This document shows, piece by piece, positions 1-9,107 of a stretch of 24,869 nucleotides of DNA; positions within the stretch are counted from its first letter, which is position 1, and every line of letters starts with the position of its first letter. The stretch spans positions 1-24,869 of the forward strand of contig JBNGIS010029970.1 of the NCBI GenBank assembly GCA_049999725.1, in the 5' to 3' direction. The translations under genes and the position numbers were made by a program. The notes below the pieces were generated by a model, which saw only the letters and a list, made by a program, of their open reading frames with translations, searched no databases and had not been told where the DNA came from. Origin of the DNA: Haplomitrium mnioides (taxonomy: Eukaryota; Marchantiophyta; Haplomitriopsida; Calobryales).

Positions 1-612
1 ACCTTTGTTTTGAAAGAGTGGAGGTTATGGCAATTGCACCAAGCCTTCAACTATGTAAGACCTTTGTTTTGGGAGAGTGGAGGTTATGGCAATTGCACCA
101 AGCCTTCAACTATGTAAGACCTTTGTTTTGAGAGAGTGGAGGTTATGGCAATTGCACCAAGCCTTCAATGTTGCAAGAATTTGGTTTTGAGAGAGTGTAG
201 GTTATAGCAATCGCACCAAACCTTCAACGTTGTAAGACTTTTGTTTTGAGAGAGTAGAGGTTATGGCAATTGCACCAAGCCTTCAATGTTGCAAGACTTT
301 GGTTTTGAGAGAGTAGCGGTTATGGCAATTGCACCAAGTTTTCAACTATGTAAGACCTTTGTTTTGAGAGAGTAGAAGTTATGGCAATTGCACCAAGCCT
401 TCAACGTTGCAAGACTTTGGTTTTGAGAGAGTGGAGGCTATGGCAATTGCACCAAGCCTTCAACGTTGTAAGACCTTTGTTTTGAGAGAGTGGAAGTTAT
501 GGCAATTGCACCAAGCCTTCAACATTGAGAGACCTTTGTTCTCATAGAGTGGAAGTTATGGTAATTGCACCAACCCTTCAATGTTGCAAGACTTTAGTTT
601 TGAGAGAGTGGA
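1..612. repeat. 59-bp tandem array, about 10.4 copies
   Basis: Ten complete units start at 1, 60, 119, 178, 237, 296, 355, 414, 473 and 532, with a partial unit from 591 that diverges near 612. The period is exactly 59 bp with no indels. Each unit has the palindrome GCAATTGC at its centre. Variants are linked across the nominal boundary: units ending in GTAAG mostly run into ACCTTTG, and units ending in GCAAG run into ACTTTGG or close relatives. Because 59 is not a multiple of 3, the array cannot hold a reading frame and is not a repeat protein. It begins at the window edge, so its full length is unknown. Confidence 0.95.
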
Positions 613-820
613 TGTAAAAGAACTCAAAGACCAACTTCCAAAGGAGCAACAACTCCAAGATAACTCTAGTACAGTTATGCAATTCAAGGCCAATAAGCAA
701 GCCAAAGCCAAGCTACCAAGAATCCAAGTGATTCGAGAGAAACTCCAGAATGAGGAGTGGGGCTATGAAACCCTTCTATTTGTATAAGAGAAGAAGGTGT
801 CATCTCTTTTTCTCCACTTG

Positions 821-940
821 TAAGTCATTTCTAATTTCAACCCTAAAATTGATCACTTAGAAGTCACTTCTAATTTCAACCTTAAACGTGATCATTTAGA
901 AGGCACTTCTAATTTCAACCCTAAAGACTCTAAAAGTAAC
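821..940. repeat. 39-bp short tandem repeat, about 3 copies
   Basis: The core CTAATTTCAAC recurs at 831, 870 and 909, giving a 39-bp period. The copies contain the inverted repeat AGAAG-TCA-CTTCT or a close variant. A related stretch, AGAAGTCACTTC, occurs at about 3363 in the presumed 5' LTR of the neighbouring minus-strand gypsy relic, next to a TATA box. On the minus strand a TATA-like sequence also lies near 774-786. I infer that this region is a diverged 3' LTR U3 of that relic, but the similarity is patchy and no LTR end can be placed. Confidence 0.7.
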
Positions 941-1070
941 TTCGAAGGCAAGTAATCTTATCTCAATTCAACGTTAAAGTTAATCCTCTACCACTTCCTT
1001 CACTCCTCTTTATTTTTCTTATAAATAACACAACATCATGCTTATACTATTGCAGAATCCTCACACTCTA

Positions 1071-1560
1071 GTCGATGATGTCTTTGTTTTTGCCACAACT
1101 TTCAAATATTTGAATGGCCTCTTGAGCATTCTCAAGGTTTGAATAAGGTTCCCAAATAACATCATGAAGCATATAGCTTTTCCACAGAGCCTTATATTGA
1201 ACTTGTGGATGCTACCTTTGTTTGATAACTATTTTCGCCAAAATGCGATCCACTTCAAGTTCTTCATGATCATCAAGAACAATAGATAGGGAAGTTGAAC
1301 ACGATTTGGAAAAGAAGATGGACCATGAACAAAAGGCTTAAGTTTATAGACATGTTACACAAGATGGATCTTTATATGAAGAGGAAGATCAAGTTTAAAA
1401 GCAACGGGAGAAACAACTTGAGAGATAGAGATCTGACCAATCCAAGCAGAAGATAACTTACCAACTTGAGTATCTAAAAACAATGGGAGATCATGAGTAG
1501 ATAACATAACTAGGTCATCTAACACATAAGAGGAGTCATGACAATGGCTATTGGCATATT
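1071..1560 (-). pseudogene. pol: Ty3/gypsy integrase tail and chromodomain, relic
   Basis: This is the C-terminal end of the polyprotein. Read from 1560 downwards, the frame shows a GPY/F-type tail (LDDLVMLSTHDLPL), then SPVAFKLDLP, then a broken match to the family's HPVFHVS-type motif with one in-frame stop. A frameshift follows, then a chromodomain at about 1262-1071 with the motifs LEVDRIL, QVQYKALWKSY, VIWEPYSNLENAQEAI, and a TAG stop at 1071. Chromodomains direct chromovirus integration to particular chromatin in known families. At least two stops and one frameshift make it non-functional. Assignment to the chromovirus clade is firm; the clade within it is not. Confidence 0.85.
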
Positions 1561-1619
1561 TTTTTTATGATCTTGAACAACAATAAGATGGTTTTGAGCA
1601 TCTTGCAAAGAAGAAGATA

Positions 1620-2505
1620 AACGAGACAAAAAAGTAAAAAAATACTTGAAACATTGGAAGAAGAAGGAAAGCAAACCATCAAGAACAAGAGGATGTTTTA
1701 AGCTTGTTTGGAGTTGTTACAAGCGAACTCCACCACTGGTAAAAAAACTATCCCAAATGGTGTGATAAACTATAATGAACGCGTGAAGCATATCCTCCAT
1801 AGTGTGACTAGCTCGCTCTGTTTGCCCATCCGTTTGAGGATGATAAGTAGTAGACATAGAGAGTTTGGTTCCTAAAAGTTTGAACAACTCTCGCCAAAAC
1901 TTTACCCTGAGAAGTCAATGATAACAAAAGACCGTATCAAAGTAAAATTTTGCCAATTGTGGAGCATCTACTGTATCCACCATCGGTGTTAAATGAACTT
2001 ATTTGCTAAGCTTGTTCACAAACACCACAATAGTAGTAAGCCCATAAAGCATAGTTGGAAGTGAAGTGACAAGATCTGAACTTGCATGTTCCCAACGAGT
2101 TGTAGGAATTAGTAGTGGCTGAAGAAGTCCCATTGGTTTTTGATTTGAAGCTTTGTCTAGTTGAAAACTTTCACACGAATGAACAAAACTACTAACATCT
2201 TGACCAAAGATAGGCCACCACTAAGTGCACTAAAGCAACTCTATATTTTTATCTACTCCAAGATGATCTGAGATGGGAATGTCATGCGCTTCTTGTAAAC
2301 AAGCCATTTGAAACGTATCATCTTGTGGAATGTATATTTGATGGCCTCGATAGAGAATACCATCTCGAATGGAAAAAGAATGATACTCACTATCTTTGAT
2401 GGCCAATCGTGCTTGAACAAGACTAAAAAAAGCATCTTCTTGTAGTTTTTGGCGATAACTTCCACTAGTTGTCTTATCCAGATGTAATATGCTAATGTTA
2501 GCCAC
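1620..2505 (-). pseudogene. pol: Ty3/gypsy integrase, relic
   Basis: An open stretch at 2505-2230 carries the N-terminal H2C2 zinc region (QEAHDIPISDHLGVDK). Two stops follow, then the zinc pair as CESF, so the second Cys is replaced by Phe. The core continues with KPMGLLQPLLIP, SSDLVTSLP (first catalytic Asp, codon at 2074-2076), IVVFVNKLSK, then a frameshift near 1905 that removes the segment with the second Asp. GTKLSMSTTYHPQTDGQTE holds the catalytic Glu. A further frameshift lies near 1738. Two of the three D-D-E residues can therefore be seen. It lies between the RNase H upstream and the chromodomain downstream, in the usual chromovirus order. Confidence 0.88.
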
Positions 2506-2532
2506 CTCTATTGTATTTACTTGATGATCTTG

Positions 2533-3190
2533 CTATCGTGAAAATGCATTAGAAATGGTGTGGAACCTTCCAAGCTTGTACTCTAGCTTGATATCAAAGA
2601 GTTGTAATTGATCTTCCCATCGATGATGGTGACTTATCATATTTTCCAAAAGAATCGCTTGCAATAATGGCTTGTGATCTGTGTGCATAAGTATAGGTTT
2701 TCCCAAAAGATAGTATCTCCACACTTTGGTAGCATAAACCATTGCCAGTTGCTCTTGATCACTTGAAAAATAATTTATCTCCGTGGCATTTAATCGACTT
2801 GACATAAAGGCAATTGGATGAAGTCCATCTTCAAAATCTTGTTGCAAAATTGCTCTAATAGTAAAATTAGAAGCATCAAAATCAACTATACAACGTGCAT
2901 TTGGATCATATAGCTGTAGAGTATGACAAGAAGAGATTGCATCCTTGAGCTGTTGAAATGCCGCTTACTTTTTGGCAGTTCATTTAAACTTGACCTCCTT
3001 GCCTAGCAGATCTGTAAGTGGTATAGCAATATGCACATAACAATGGATGAATTGTCAATAGAAGCTTGCCAATCCATGGAAGGCTCTAATGTCCTTTGCC
3101 TCATTTGGTGTTGGTCACTCTGTGATAGCTTTGATTTTCTCTTCTTCCATCTTGATAGCATCCACACACACCTTGTGCTTGTAAAAACTC
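2533..3190 (-). pseudogene. pol: Ty3/gypsy RT C-terminus and RNase H, relic
   Basis: Reading from about 3190 down, the frame gives the RT thumb/connection (EEEKIKAIT, KDIRAFHGLASFY, IAIPLTDLLG) with several stops, most where the family has Trp or Arg. Then comes RNase H: FDASNFTIRAILQQDF (first Asp), SSRLNATEINYFSSDQEQLA (Glu) and HTDHKPLLQ (Asp). The last 104 residues (2847-2533) are free of stops. The RT palm, protease and gag expected upstream are absent: within about 150 bp the sequence changes to a promoter-like stretch, so the element is 5'-truncated or internally deleted. Confidence 0.88.
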
Positions 3191-3330
3191 TTAGCTAGCT
3201 AGTAGCATATCAATATACTTTTTTGCAAAGAAGATAAGCTCAATAAGAAAAGAAAGGAAAAGAGAGAAGAGAAAGAAATTTCTTACAAGACTTTCTAAAC
3301 TCTTGAATAAGGGAGAAGGACCAAGCCCTC

Positions 3331-3457
3331 TCTATTTATACTTCATTTACAAAACTTTACTAAGAAGTCACTTCAGCCCTAAGGAACCTTCCTTGGTCCC
3401 CTTCTAGAATCCTCTATGCTTTCGGCGCTTTTTAGAAGCTTCTCTTCTAGAACCTTC
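3331..3457 (-). promoter_or_regulatory. TATA box with heat-shock-element-like cluster
   Basis: On the minus strand TATAAATAGA (3331-3340) is an excellent plant TATA box pointing at the gypsy relic. In the 50-120 bp upstream are nGAAnnTTCn-type motifs: GAAccTTC at 3384-3391, TTCtaGAA at 3402-3409, GAAgcTTC at 3435-3442, and a perfect three-pentamer TTCtaGAAccTTC at 3445-3457. This spacing is typical of heat-inducible plant promoters. I infer that it is the U3 of the relic's 5' LTR, because it sits where that LTR should be, but no LTR boundary is visible. It could instead be a host promoter fragment. Confidence 0.5.
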
Positions 3458-3516
3458 TTTCTTCATCTAGAAGCATCTCTAGTCATCTCAAGCCTTCTTT
3501 TCTTGAGACATGGACC

Positions 3517-3692
3517 TGCAAGAATGGCGTTGAAGCCACTTTTTTTTCATCTTTTTGAAAGTTCTAAGATTGAATTACTTTACTGAAACCCAATCGGGGT
3601 GTTTTGCAAGAATAGCGCTGAAGCCACTTTTTGTTCACCTTTTTGAAAGTTCTGAGATTGAATTACTTTACTAAAACCCAATTGGGGTTTTT
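3517..3692. repeat. 88-bp tandem duplication
   Basis: Two adjacent copies, 3517-3604 and 3605-3692, each begin TGCAAGAATRGCG and end with a GGGGT-rich stretch (AACCCAATCGGGGTG in copy one, AACCCAATTGGGGTT in copy two). Differences are scattered single bases. The duplication lies immediately beyond the heat-shock-like motif cluster. Confidence 0.9.
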
Positions 3693-4644
3693 ACAACACA
3701 TGGGTCCAACCATGTCATTCTCTCTTACTCATAAAAAAACATTGAAGAATGATAGAAGAACATTTCCTATATCTTCTCTAGTAGAAGTTGTCAACATTTT
3801 GTATTGGGTTGCAATATGGATTCCACTAGATATACTCAACTATGAGGTAGTTCATGTTGTTGCTAGAAATCAAGTATGATAATAATTAGAGATAGTTAGT
3901 TTAGCTATATTGCTAGTTGTTGTGAGATTGTTATTGCCTTGCCAATTGGCTATTGTAGATTGACTTGCCTATTACTCAATGCATTTGCCTTGCAATTAAG
4001 TTTTCTAGTTTTCCCTTCTTAGCATAGTTTAGCTTACATTGTGCTAATTGACATATGAAGCTTTCTAGTTTTCTCTTCTAAGCATAGTTCAACTTACTTT
4101 GTGTTGTATTGACATTTAGTTTGAATTTCCAATCAATGTATTGCCTATATACACTGACTTTCCTTCCTTTTCAATGAATGTTTTCTCCTTTAAAACCCAA
4201 AAAGAAATTTGTTATCAAGTAATTTCTTCACAAATTTTTGGTGTTTCTTGTTTACAAATACTCAACTTGCTAGAATATCAATCTAGAGTTGTGCCACACC
4301 GTCGCTTCTTCCTCATTGATGTCTAAATGAAGGGTCATTACCTTCCAATGACAACTTTTCTCATTCCTTTTCCTTTATGGTACATTCAAATTGAATTTAT
4401 AAGGATCTAGTTCTTGTCATTAAGAAGTGCAAATACATTCTTTACTTGTTCATGAAGTATCGTCCTCTATCACCTTCCTTTTTGAGAATAGAAAGATACA
4501 AATGTTGTTGCCTTCTTCTCTTTCAAACTTGTCATAAAGTGCATCTTTTTATTGAAGCTGGATATAGCTTAATAGTTGGTTGAACACAACTATTGCCTTC
4601 CAACATGTTATGTTGTCCTACCATCTCTGTCAAAAGTTTTTTGG
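3693..4644. other. No recognisable gene
   Basis: This is AT-rich sequence. Short open frames at 3631-3879 (+) and 4141-4326 (+) resemble no family I know and lack supporting signals. The only structure seen is the 60-bp duplication at 3998-4115. It is the left flank of the copia element. Confidence 0.5.
3998..4115. repeat. 60-bp direct duplication
   Basis: Two copies start at 3998 and 4058. Both begin AAGYTTTCTAGTTTTCYCTT and end in TTGACAT. They differ by scattered substitutions and a small indel. Confidence 0.8.
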
Positions 4645-4850
4645 TGTTAGAAAAAGTAGAAGCATTCATTCCATTACATGTATGATAATTAAGGTATGTG
4701 TCTCTTTGAATTGCTCTCTCCTCTTCCTCACCTCTTCTCATCTCATATTCTCATTACAACATTGATAACTGTTCCAACAATATGATCTAATTATAAAATA
4801 GGATAAATATTTCTAACGCTAATCATACTTGTACTAACCATACTTTAACA
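4645..4850 (-). repeat. 3' LTR of the copia element
   Basis: It begins (minus strand) TGTTAAAGTATGG and ends TTTCTAACA, with terminal TGTTA/TAACA inverted repeats. It is preceded on the minus strand by the polypurine tract. It matches 8589-8794 over its full 206 bp. Confidence 0.93.
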
Positions 4851-4862
4851 CTCCCCCTTGGT
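4851..4862 (-). other. Polypurine tract of the copia element
   Basis: The minus strand reads CCAAGGGGGAG directly before the TGTTA of the 3' LTR. This is the usual plus-strand priming site of plant copia elements and independently sets the element's orientation. Confidence 0.88.
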
Positions 4863-5009
4863 TATAACATGGAGAATAATGTAAACAAATGTACAAGTAA
4901 GCATCTAGAAAAGAAACGCCAACAAAAGTTCCTAATATCTAATGAAAGAGAGCAATGTTGCCTCATTAAAACCCTTTCATACTAAAGAATACAACCACCA
5001 ATATCTATG

Positions 5010-5012
<3 letters not shown>

Positions 5013-5050
<38 letters not shown>
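5013..5050. repeat. (TA)19 microsatellite
   Basis: Nineteen uninterrupted TA dinucleotides lie between the RNase H relic and the 3' LTR of the copia element. Confidence 0.97.
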
Positions 5051-5055
<5 letters not shown>

Positions 5056-5114
5056 GTAGCAACCACAAAAATAACAACAAGGCTATCATAAAATAGTGAT
5101 AGATTGATAAAAGA

Positions 5115-5325
5115 TCATCTCACAGAATGAGAATAATAATAAGTAATCATGTTGGCGATAAGAATCACAATAAGTGTTATAGACCAATGAATAGATAGAT
5201 AACCTGCATATATATTGTATCTTAATGCTAAATACATGCCCAAGTTATCCTCGTACAACACTATAGGGTTAGATAAACAAAGTAAATCACAATGTAGCCT
5301 AGCATAATCAAGTAATTTTCTCAAT
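5115..5325 (-). pseudogene. pol: Ty1/copia RNase H, relic
   Basis: The frame holds CLSNPIVLYEDNLGMYLAL, the copia RNase H segment around the conserved Asp (LYEDN). What follows is poorly conserved. The usual upstream part of RNase H is missing: this block joins almost directly to the RT catalytic strand at 5326. Further down (4863-4980), sequence resembling the usual copia 3' tail (GFNEATLL) leads to the PPT. Confidence 0.7.
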
Positions 5326-5956
5326 CTCATCAAGATATATAGGGACAATGATAAAGTCATTGTCAATATGTGTAATGAATAAGCATGGTGCTATGCCTGC
5401 ATATGAAAACCCATAGCTAAATCTCTTCTTCAAATCTCTAATACCATATTCTACAACTTTTTAAAGTCCATATATAGATCACATGATCCGGACTATATAT
5501 CCATCCTTTGCCATAGGCATAGATTGATGCATAGGCAAGGCTAAAGGTCTGCTCTTTGGTATTTGCATCAGAGGGACTATAAGTCCACGTTCAATACTTA
5601 CTCCACTGTGCCTCATAGTGGTATGGTATGTGGAAGTAGATGTATAGCTTTGAGATTTCCCCTTGGAGACATGCTCCCCATAAATATATCATGAGGCCAT
5701 GTTCTAAGGAAATGCCAACTAGATACTAGTATGGAATAACATCTATAACTAGGGCATATGTTATATGAAAGTCTCTCCCATGTATTTGTGTATAGCCCAT
5801 ATCTACAATGCGCATCTTATATCTGAGAAAATTTCCTTTAGAATTATGTTTGATGACAAATATCCACCGATAACCAATCATGTGGGTGTAAAGAGATGTG
5901 AGGACTGTCACTATCAATAATACATGTTCTGTTATCCCCAAAAGGAAAGATCTCAT
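5326..5956 (-). pseudogene. pol: Ty1/copia reverse transcriptase, relic
   Basis: The stretch 5956-5726 carries the RT fingers region (YRWIFVIKHNSKGNFLRYK, then IVDMGYTQIHGRDF), characteristic of copia RT. After a gap with stops, a second stretch gives PCLFITHIDNDFIIVPIYLDE. Here the family's YVDD catalytic box appears as YLDE (codons 5326-5337), with the second catalytic Asp changed to Glu. RNase H follows after a deletion. Frameshifts separate the parts, so the enzyme is dead. Confidence 0.85.
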
Positions 5957-5984
5957 AATTGTAATTGATCATGTGGTATTTTTG

Positions 5985-6200
5985 AGAGTTCATATCGCCC
6001 ACAATATAATCACTCAAAGTCATGGTGTGTAGATCTATTCTCAATAGGAGGTCTGCCACCTCTATTTCCTCTTGCATGAGGATGGCCAAAATCATTTCGG
6101 CCTTTGCCCCTCCCCGTGAAAGCTTTTTCTCTGCTTGGAGTGGGAAATCTTTCCATTTTAGAAGCTTATCTTCCACTGGTATAGTTGGTTCTTCTATAAG
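5985..6200 (-). pseudogene. gag: Ty1/copia gag basic region and zinc-knuckle remnant
   Basis: At 6132-6047 the minus strand encodes an Arg/Gly-rich stretch (GRGKGRNDFGHPHARGNRGG), as found before the gag CCHC knuckle in copia elements. YCGRY at about 5988-6007 looks like the start of that knuckle, in which a stop now replaces a residue. RT sequence begins about 40 bp further on, so protease and the whole integrase have been deleted. A 185-residue open frame over 6401-5844 runs in a different frame and is not the gag frame. Confidence 0.55.
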
Positions 6201-6401
6201 AAGTGCATTTATTATGTGCAAGTAGAGAGAAATAAGTTGCAGTAGGTTGGGATATGGGCAATAGGCACATTCAGATGCTGAGTACGAGCAGCTTGTCTCA
6301 TTCCAGATAACAGATCTGGTATAGGTTTTGCTAGCATTCTCCCTCTTAATATGGGGTATTTTGTAAATCAAAGAACCATTTTGTCCAACCAACCCTAGCA
6401 T

Positions 6402-8588
6402 TTATTGACAGGGTGGGTACTTAGTAGATTATTCCAAGTAATATTGATGATTGGAAATTCAAATCTCTATTTCATTCATGATCATAGAATTTAGATTTAC
6501 AAAGGTGTATATTGCATTCAATATAATTCAATTCAACACATTCACAAGGGTGATCACACATGAAAGATAGATCATCAGTTTTGAACATAAAAATGCAGTA
6601 ATAAAATCGATATTATTGAGAACTCCTTGATGCATGATGTCGGCTTCACGTCTTTTGAAAATAAAAATTTAATCTTTGGGCCCTTGGTATCAAACGAAAC
6701 GACACACATTACTTCTGTCTTCTACATGGCCAATTTATGATTCTCCAAAGTCTTCTAGTGGTACTTATACGATCCATGCAAAAAAATTATATTGTGCCAC
6801 ATTCATACCTGCTCTCAAATTTTTCTTCAACATTTCTACATCTCAAGACACTAGCCCAAGCGTATATGTGATTTTTGTTTTTGGAACAACCTTTTGATGC
6901 TCAAGATCAGCCATTAAAATCCATGTTCTGTCTATGTTGACCATGTATGCTCAAGCAACGGCAAGCAATCACTACAAAAAAAATGTTGCTTGCTTGCTTG
7001 CTTTTTATGCTCCAAATCTATTCTATCGTAATTTTGCTCAACACAACCTTGACAGCATTTCCTTGTTGGGCTTGGGGGCCACCACCGAACCAATTTCTTT
7101 AGCATATTCTTTTGAAGTTCTCTACAAATGATTCTACAAGGTCTCTGCACGGGCTTTAGGAAGCACTTTCATCATCTTCTTGTTCAGTTGTTTTTTCTCT
7201 TCTGTGAAGACAACCTTAAACGTTGCCTCCTCCATAGCTACTTCTGCGGTTGTCGGATGCTTGATGAACTTCTTGCTCAATGTTTGTTCGGATGATTCTT
7301 GGACAAATGGTTCCATAATCAATCATTCAACTTGGTGAGCTGAGCATCTAGTTCCAAATCGCAATCGCAAGCACATATCTGCTACATGAGCTCTTGCATC
7401 ATTTCCTCTTAGCAAGGTCTCTATGACCTTCATATCTGGTGGAAATTTGATTTCACCCAGTGATTTTGGAAACCTTGACCTACGTTTGGTGAAGATGTTT
7501 GGAAATTCTTGACATATCTTGACCCACACGAGCTCAGCCTTGTGTTGATGTTTTATTTTTCTTGCCTATCTGCTCCTACTTTGATTGCTTTGGGGCGACA
7601 TCTTGAGAGAAAGGATGAGCATCTTGGCATCCCAGGCCTATCTTGTTGTTATTACGTCGATTTGGTGAATCTTGATATTCTTGACTACCCATATTTCCAC
7701 TTGGACCACTCCCAACGTCTAGTTAATGCTTCAAGAATTCTTCTCAACTCTGCCAAAGAATTGGTAGCATCTTATGGAATATTGGGCACTTTTTGCAGTC
7801 AATTGAAGTCACTCACGCCTCTAGTCCAAAAAGTGTTGCTTCCCTTGCCCACAAACTCCAAAACCCAACAGCTCTTTAGCGTATAGTATCTCTCCATACA
7901 AGTGGTGTTGCTTACAAGCAATGATCTCAACACAGATATGTCGTGCATGCAAAGATACGTTGATGGACCACAGGCGAGATCTCTTGGAATCTTTCCTTGT
8001 TGCCGGATTTGCACGAAGTTTGATCGGTATGCACGAAATTCATTTATATGTTGCAATTTTGTCATCGATGCTACAATGGGTGGCTTTTGCTCTTTTTTTA
8101 ATGTCGGTGATGTCTCAAATCACAAATTATTGCTAAAAAATGAGCGTTCCCACCAACACATGGTGCACTAGTAATTGCGGTATTTGGACGGGAGAGGGCA
8201 TTGAGAAATTCTCCTTCATTTCTCATTGAAAAGTTTTGCAAAGATTCTTTGTAGATGCCAATATTCCTCTGCAGATTCTCATGGCGTGATGGCACTATTT
8301 TTCCAAGTCACTAGAATATTTCTTCCACCAACATGCATCCGGACGAATAAAAAACATACGACGAACACATGAAATGAATGTTTGGCTTCTAGTAAATCAC
8401 ATCCATCACTCAGCCTAATATAATGAGGGAAAGTAAACATCCATCGATTTCTTGTTCAAATTGCAAATTCCTTCATCGAATTACTATCTCTTCAAAATAA
8501 TCCATAGCACACTGTGTAGAAAGAGGAGGACCAAAAACATTTTAAAATTAAAAATATATATAGTAATAGTGTGTTTGTGTTGATAATA
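6402..8588. other. Unassigned 2.2 kb inside the copia element
   Basis: This should hold 5' UTR and gag N-terminus, but nothing in it resembles copia gag. It contains the minus-strand open stretch at 7529-7134 and a plus-strand frame at 7509-7886 with no recognisable domain. On the minus strand, immediately inside the 5' LTR (8588-8577), TATTATCAACAC agrees at 7 of 12 positions with the initiator-Met primer site TGGTATCAGAGC. The rest may be captured foreign sequence. Confidence 0.5.
7134..7529 (-). pseudogene. Unrecognised open stretch with one in-frame stop
   Basis: One frame runs 132 codons with a single TGA at 7323-7325. It encodes a charged, Lys/Glu-rich product, for example ATFKVVFTEEKKQLNKKMMK near its end. 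After the stop at 7134 the same frame continues with protein-like sequence (SKEYAKEIGSVVAPKPNKE) broken by stops. The composition is unlike the low-complexity frames elsewhere in the window. I do not recognise the family. It could be captured host coding sequence or a diverged gag. Confidence 0.3.
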
Positions 8589-8794
8589 TGTTAGAAAAAA
8601 TAGAAGCACTCATTCCAGTACATGTATGATAATCAAGGTATGTGTCTCTATGAATTGCTCTCTCCTCCTCCTCACCTCCTCTCATCTCATATTTTCATTA
8701 CAACATTGATAACTGCTCCAACAATATGATCTAATTATAGATTAGGATAAATGTTTCTAATGTTAATCATACTTGTACTAACCATACTTTAACA
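8589..8794 (-). repeat. 5' LTR of the copia element
   Basis: This 206-bp copy of 4645-4850 has identical termini (TGTTAGAAAAA at left, ACTTTAACA at right, plus strand). Pyrimidine-rich TCTCTCCTCC and ATATGATCTAATTATA stretches are shared by both copies. Confidence 0.93.
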
Positions 8795-9102
8795 GTTAGC
8801 TAATTTTTTTACATTGCATTCTACTTTTATATACTCTTTGTTCACAACATTAGTCTTGCCTTGCCATAAATCACACTTTACATGTTTTGTAAAAGCCAAA
8901 GCATAAAGATTTCAATAGTGCCAAACCCATGTCATTGAAGATTCCAACTTGATAGTGCATTTTAGCACCTTGATTAGTCCAAAACCTTCTTATTCTAATC
9001 CAATGAAAGACTTTTTCATTTCAAAAGAAAATTATGTTCATATGGTTTCTTTTTATGACCTTCAGACCCCAACTACAACAATATTTATAGATAGAGTTAT
9101 GA
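8795..9102. other. No recognisable feature
   Basis: AT-rich spacer between the copia element and the target duplication of the next gypsy element. I see no open frame, repeat or signal in it. Confidence 0.6.
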
Positions 9103-9107
9103 TCTAT
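9103..9107. repeat. Target-site duplication TCTAT, left copy
   Basis: TCTAT stands immediately before the TG of the 5' LTR and is repeated exactly at 18079-18083 after the 3' LTR. This marks a single insertion event and proves that the LTRs are partners. Confidence 0.93.

Larger units (their letters stand above)
4645..8794 (-). mobile_element. Ty1/copia-type LTR retrotransposon, degenerate
   Basis: Two 206-bp direct repeats with TGTTA...TAACA termini bound 4150 bp. On the minus strand the order is 5' LTR (8589-8794), a weak initiator-Met-like PBS, about 2.2 kb unassigned, a gag basic region, RT, RNase H, PPT and 3' LTR (4645-4850). RT and RNase H belong to the copia family, which fixes the orientation. 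Protease and integrase are missing between gag and RT. The five bases outside the LTRs (TTTGG at left, GTTAG at right) do not match, so the target duplication has decayed or the element has been rearranged. By eye the LTRs differ at about 14 of 206 positions with no indels, 11 of them transitions. Confidence 0.88.

Noticed and set aside
1-612. CRISPR-like regular array
   Set aside because: Units are contiguous without unique spacers, the period is a plain tandem repeat, and the setting is a eukaryotic genome.
581-787. 68-residue plus-strand frame at the end of the 59-bp array
   Set aside because: Its start lies in the last repeat unit and the array cannot be coding. The Gln/Lys-rich remainder is not recognised, and the region may be antisense to a decayed LTR. 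Kept as a query only.
4141-4326. 61-residue plus-strand frame left of the copia element
   Set aside because: No domain, AT-rich context, no supporting signals; length is within chance for such sequence.
6685-6700. TGGTATCAAACGAAAC, similar to a tRNA-Met primer site
   Set aside because: It is on the plus strand inside a minus-strand element, not next to an LTR end; only the first eight bases agree with the usual site.
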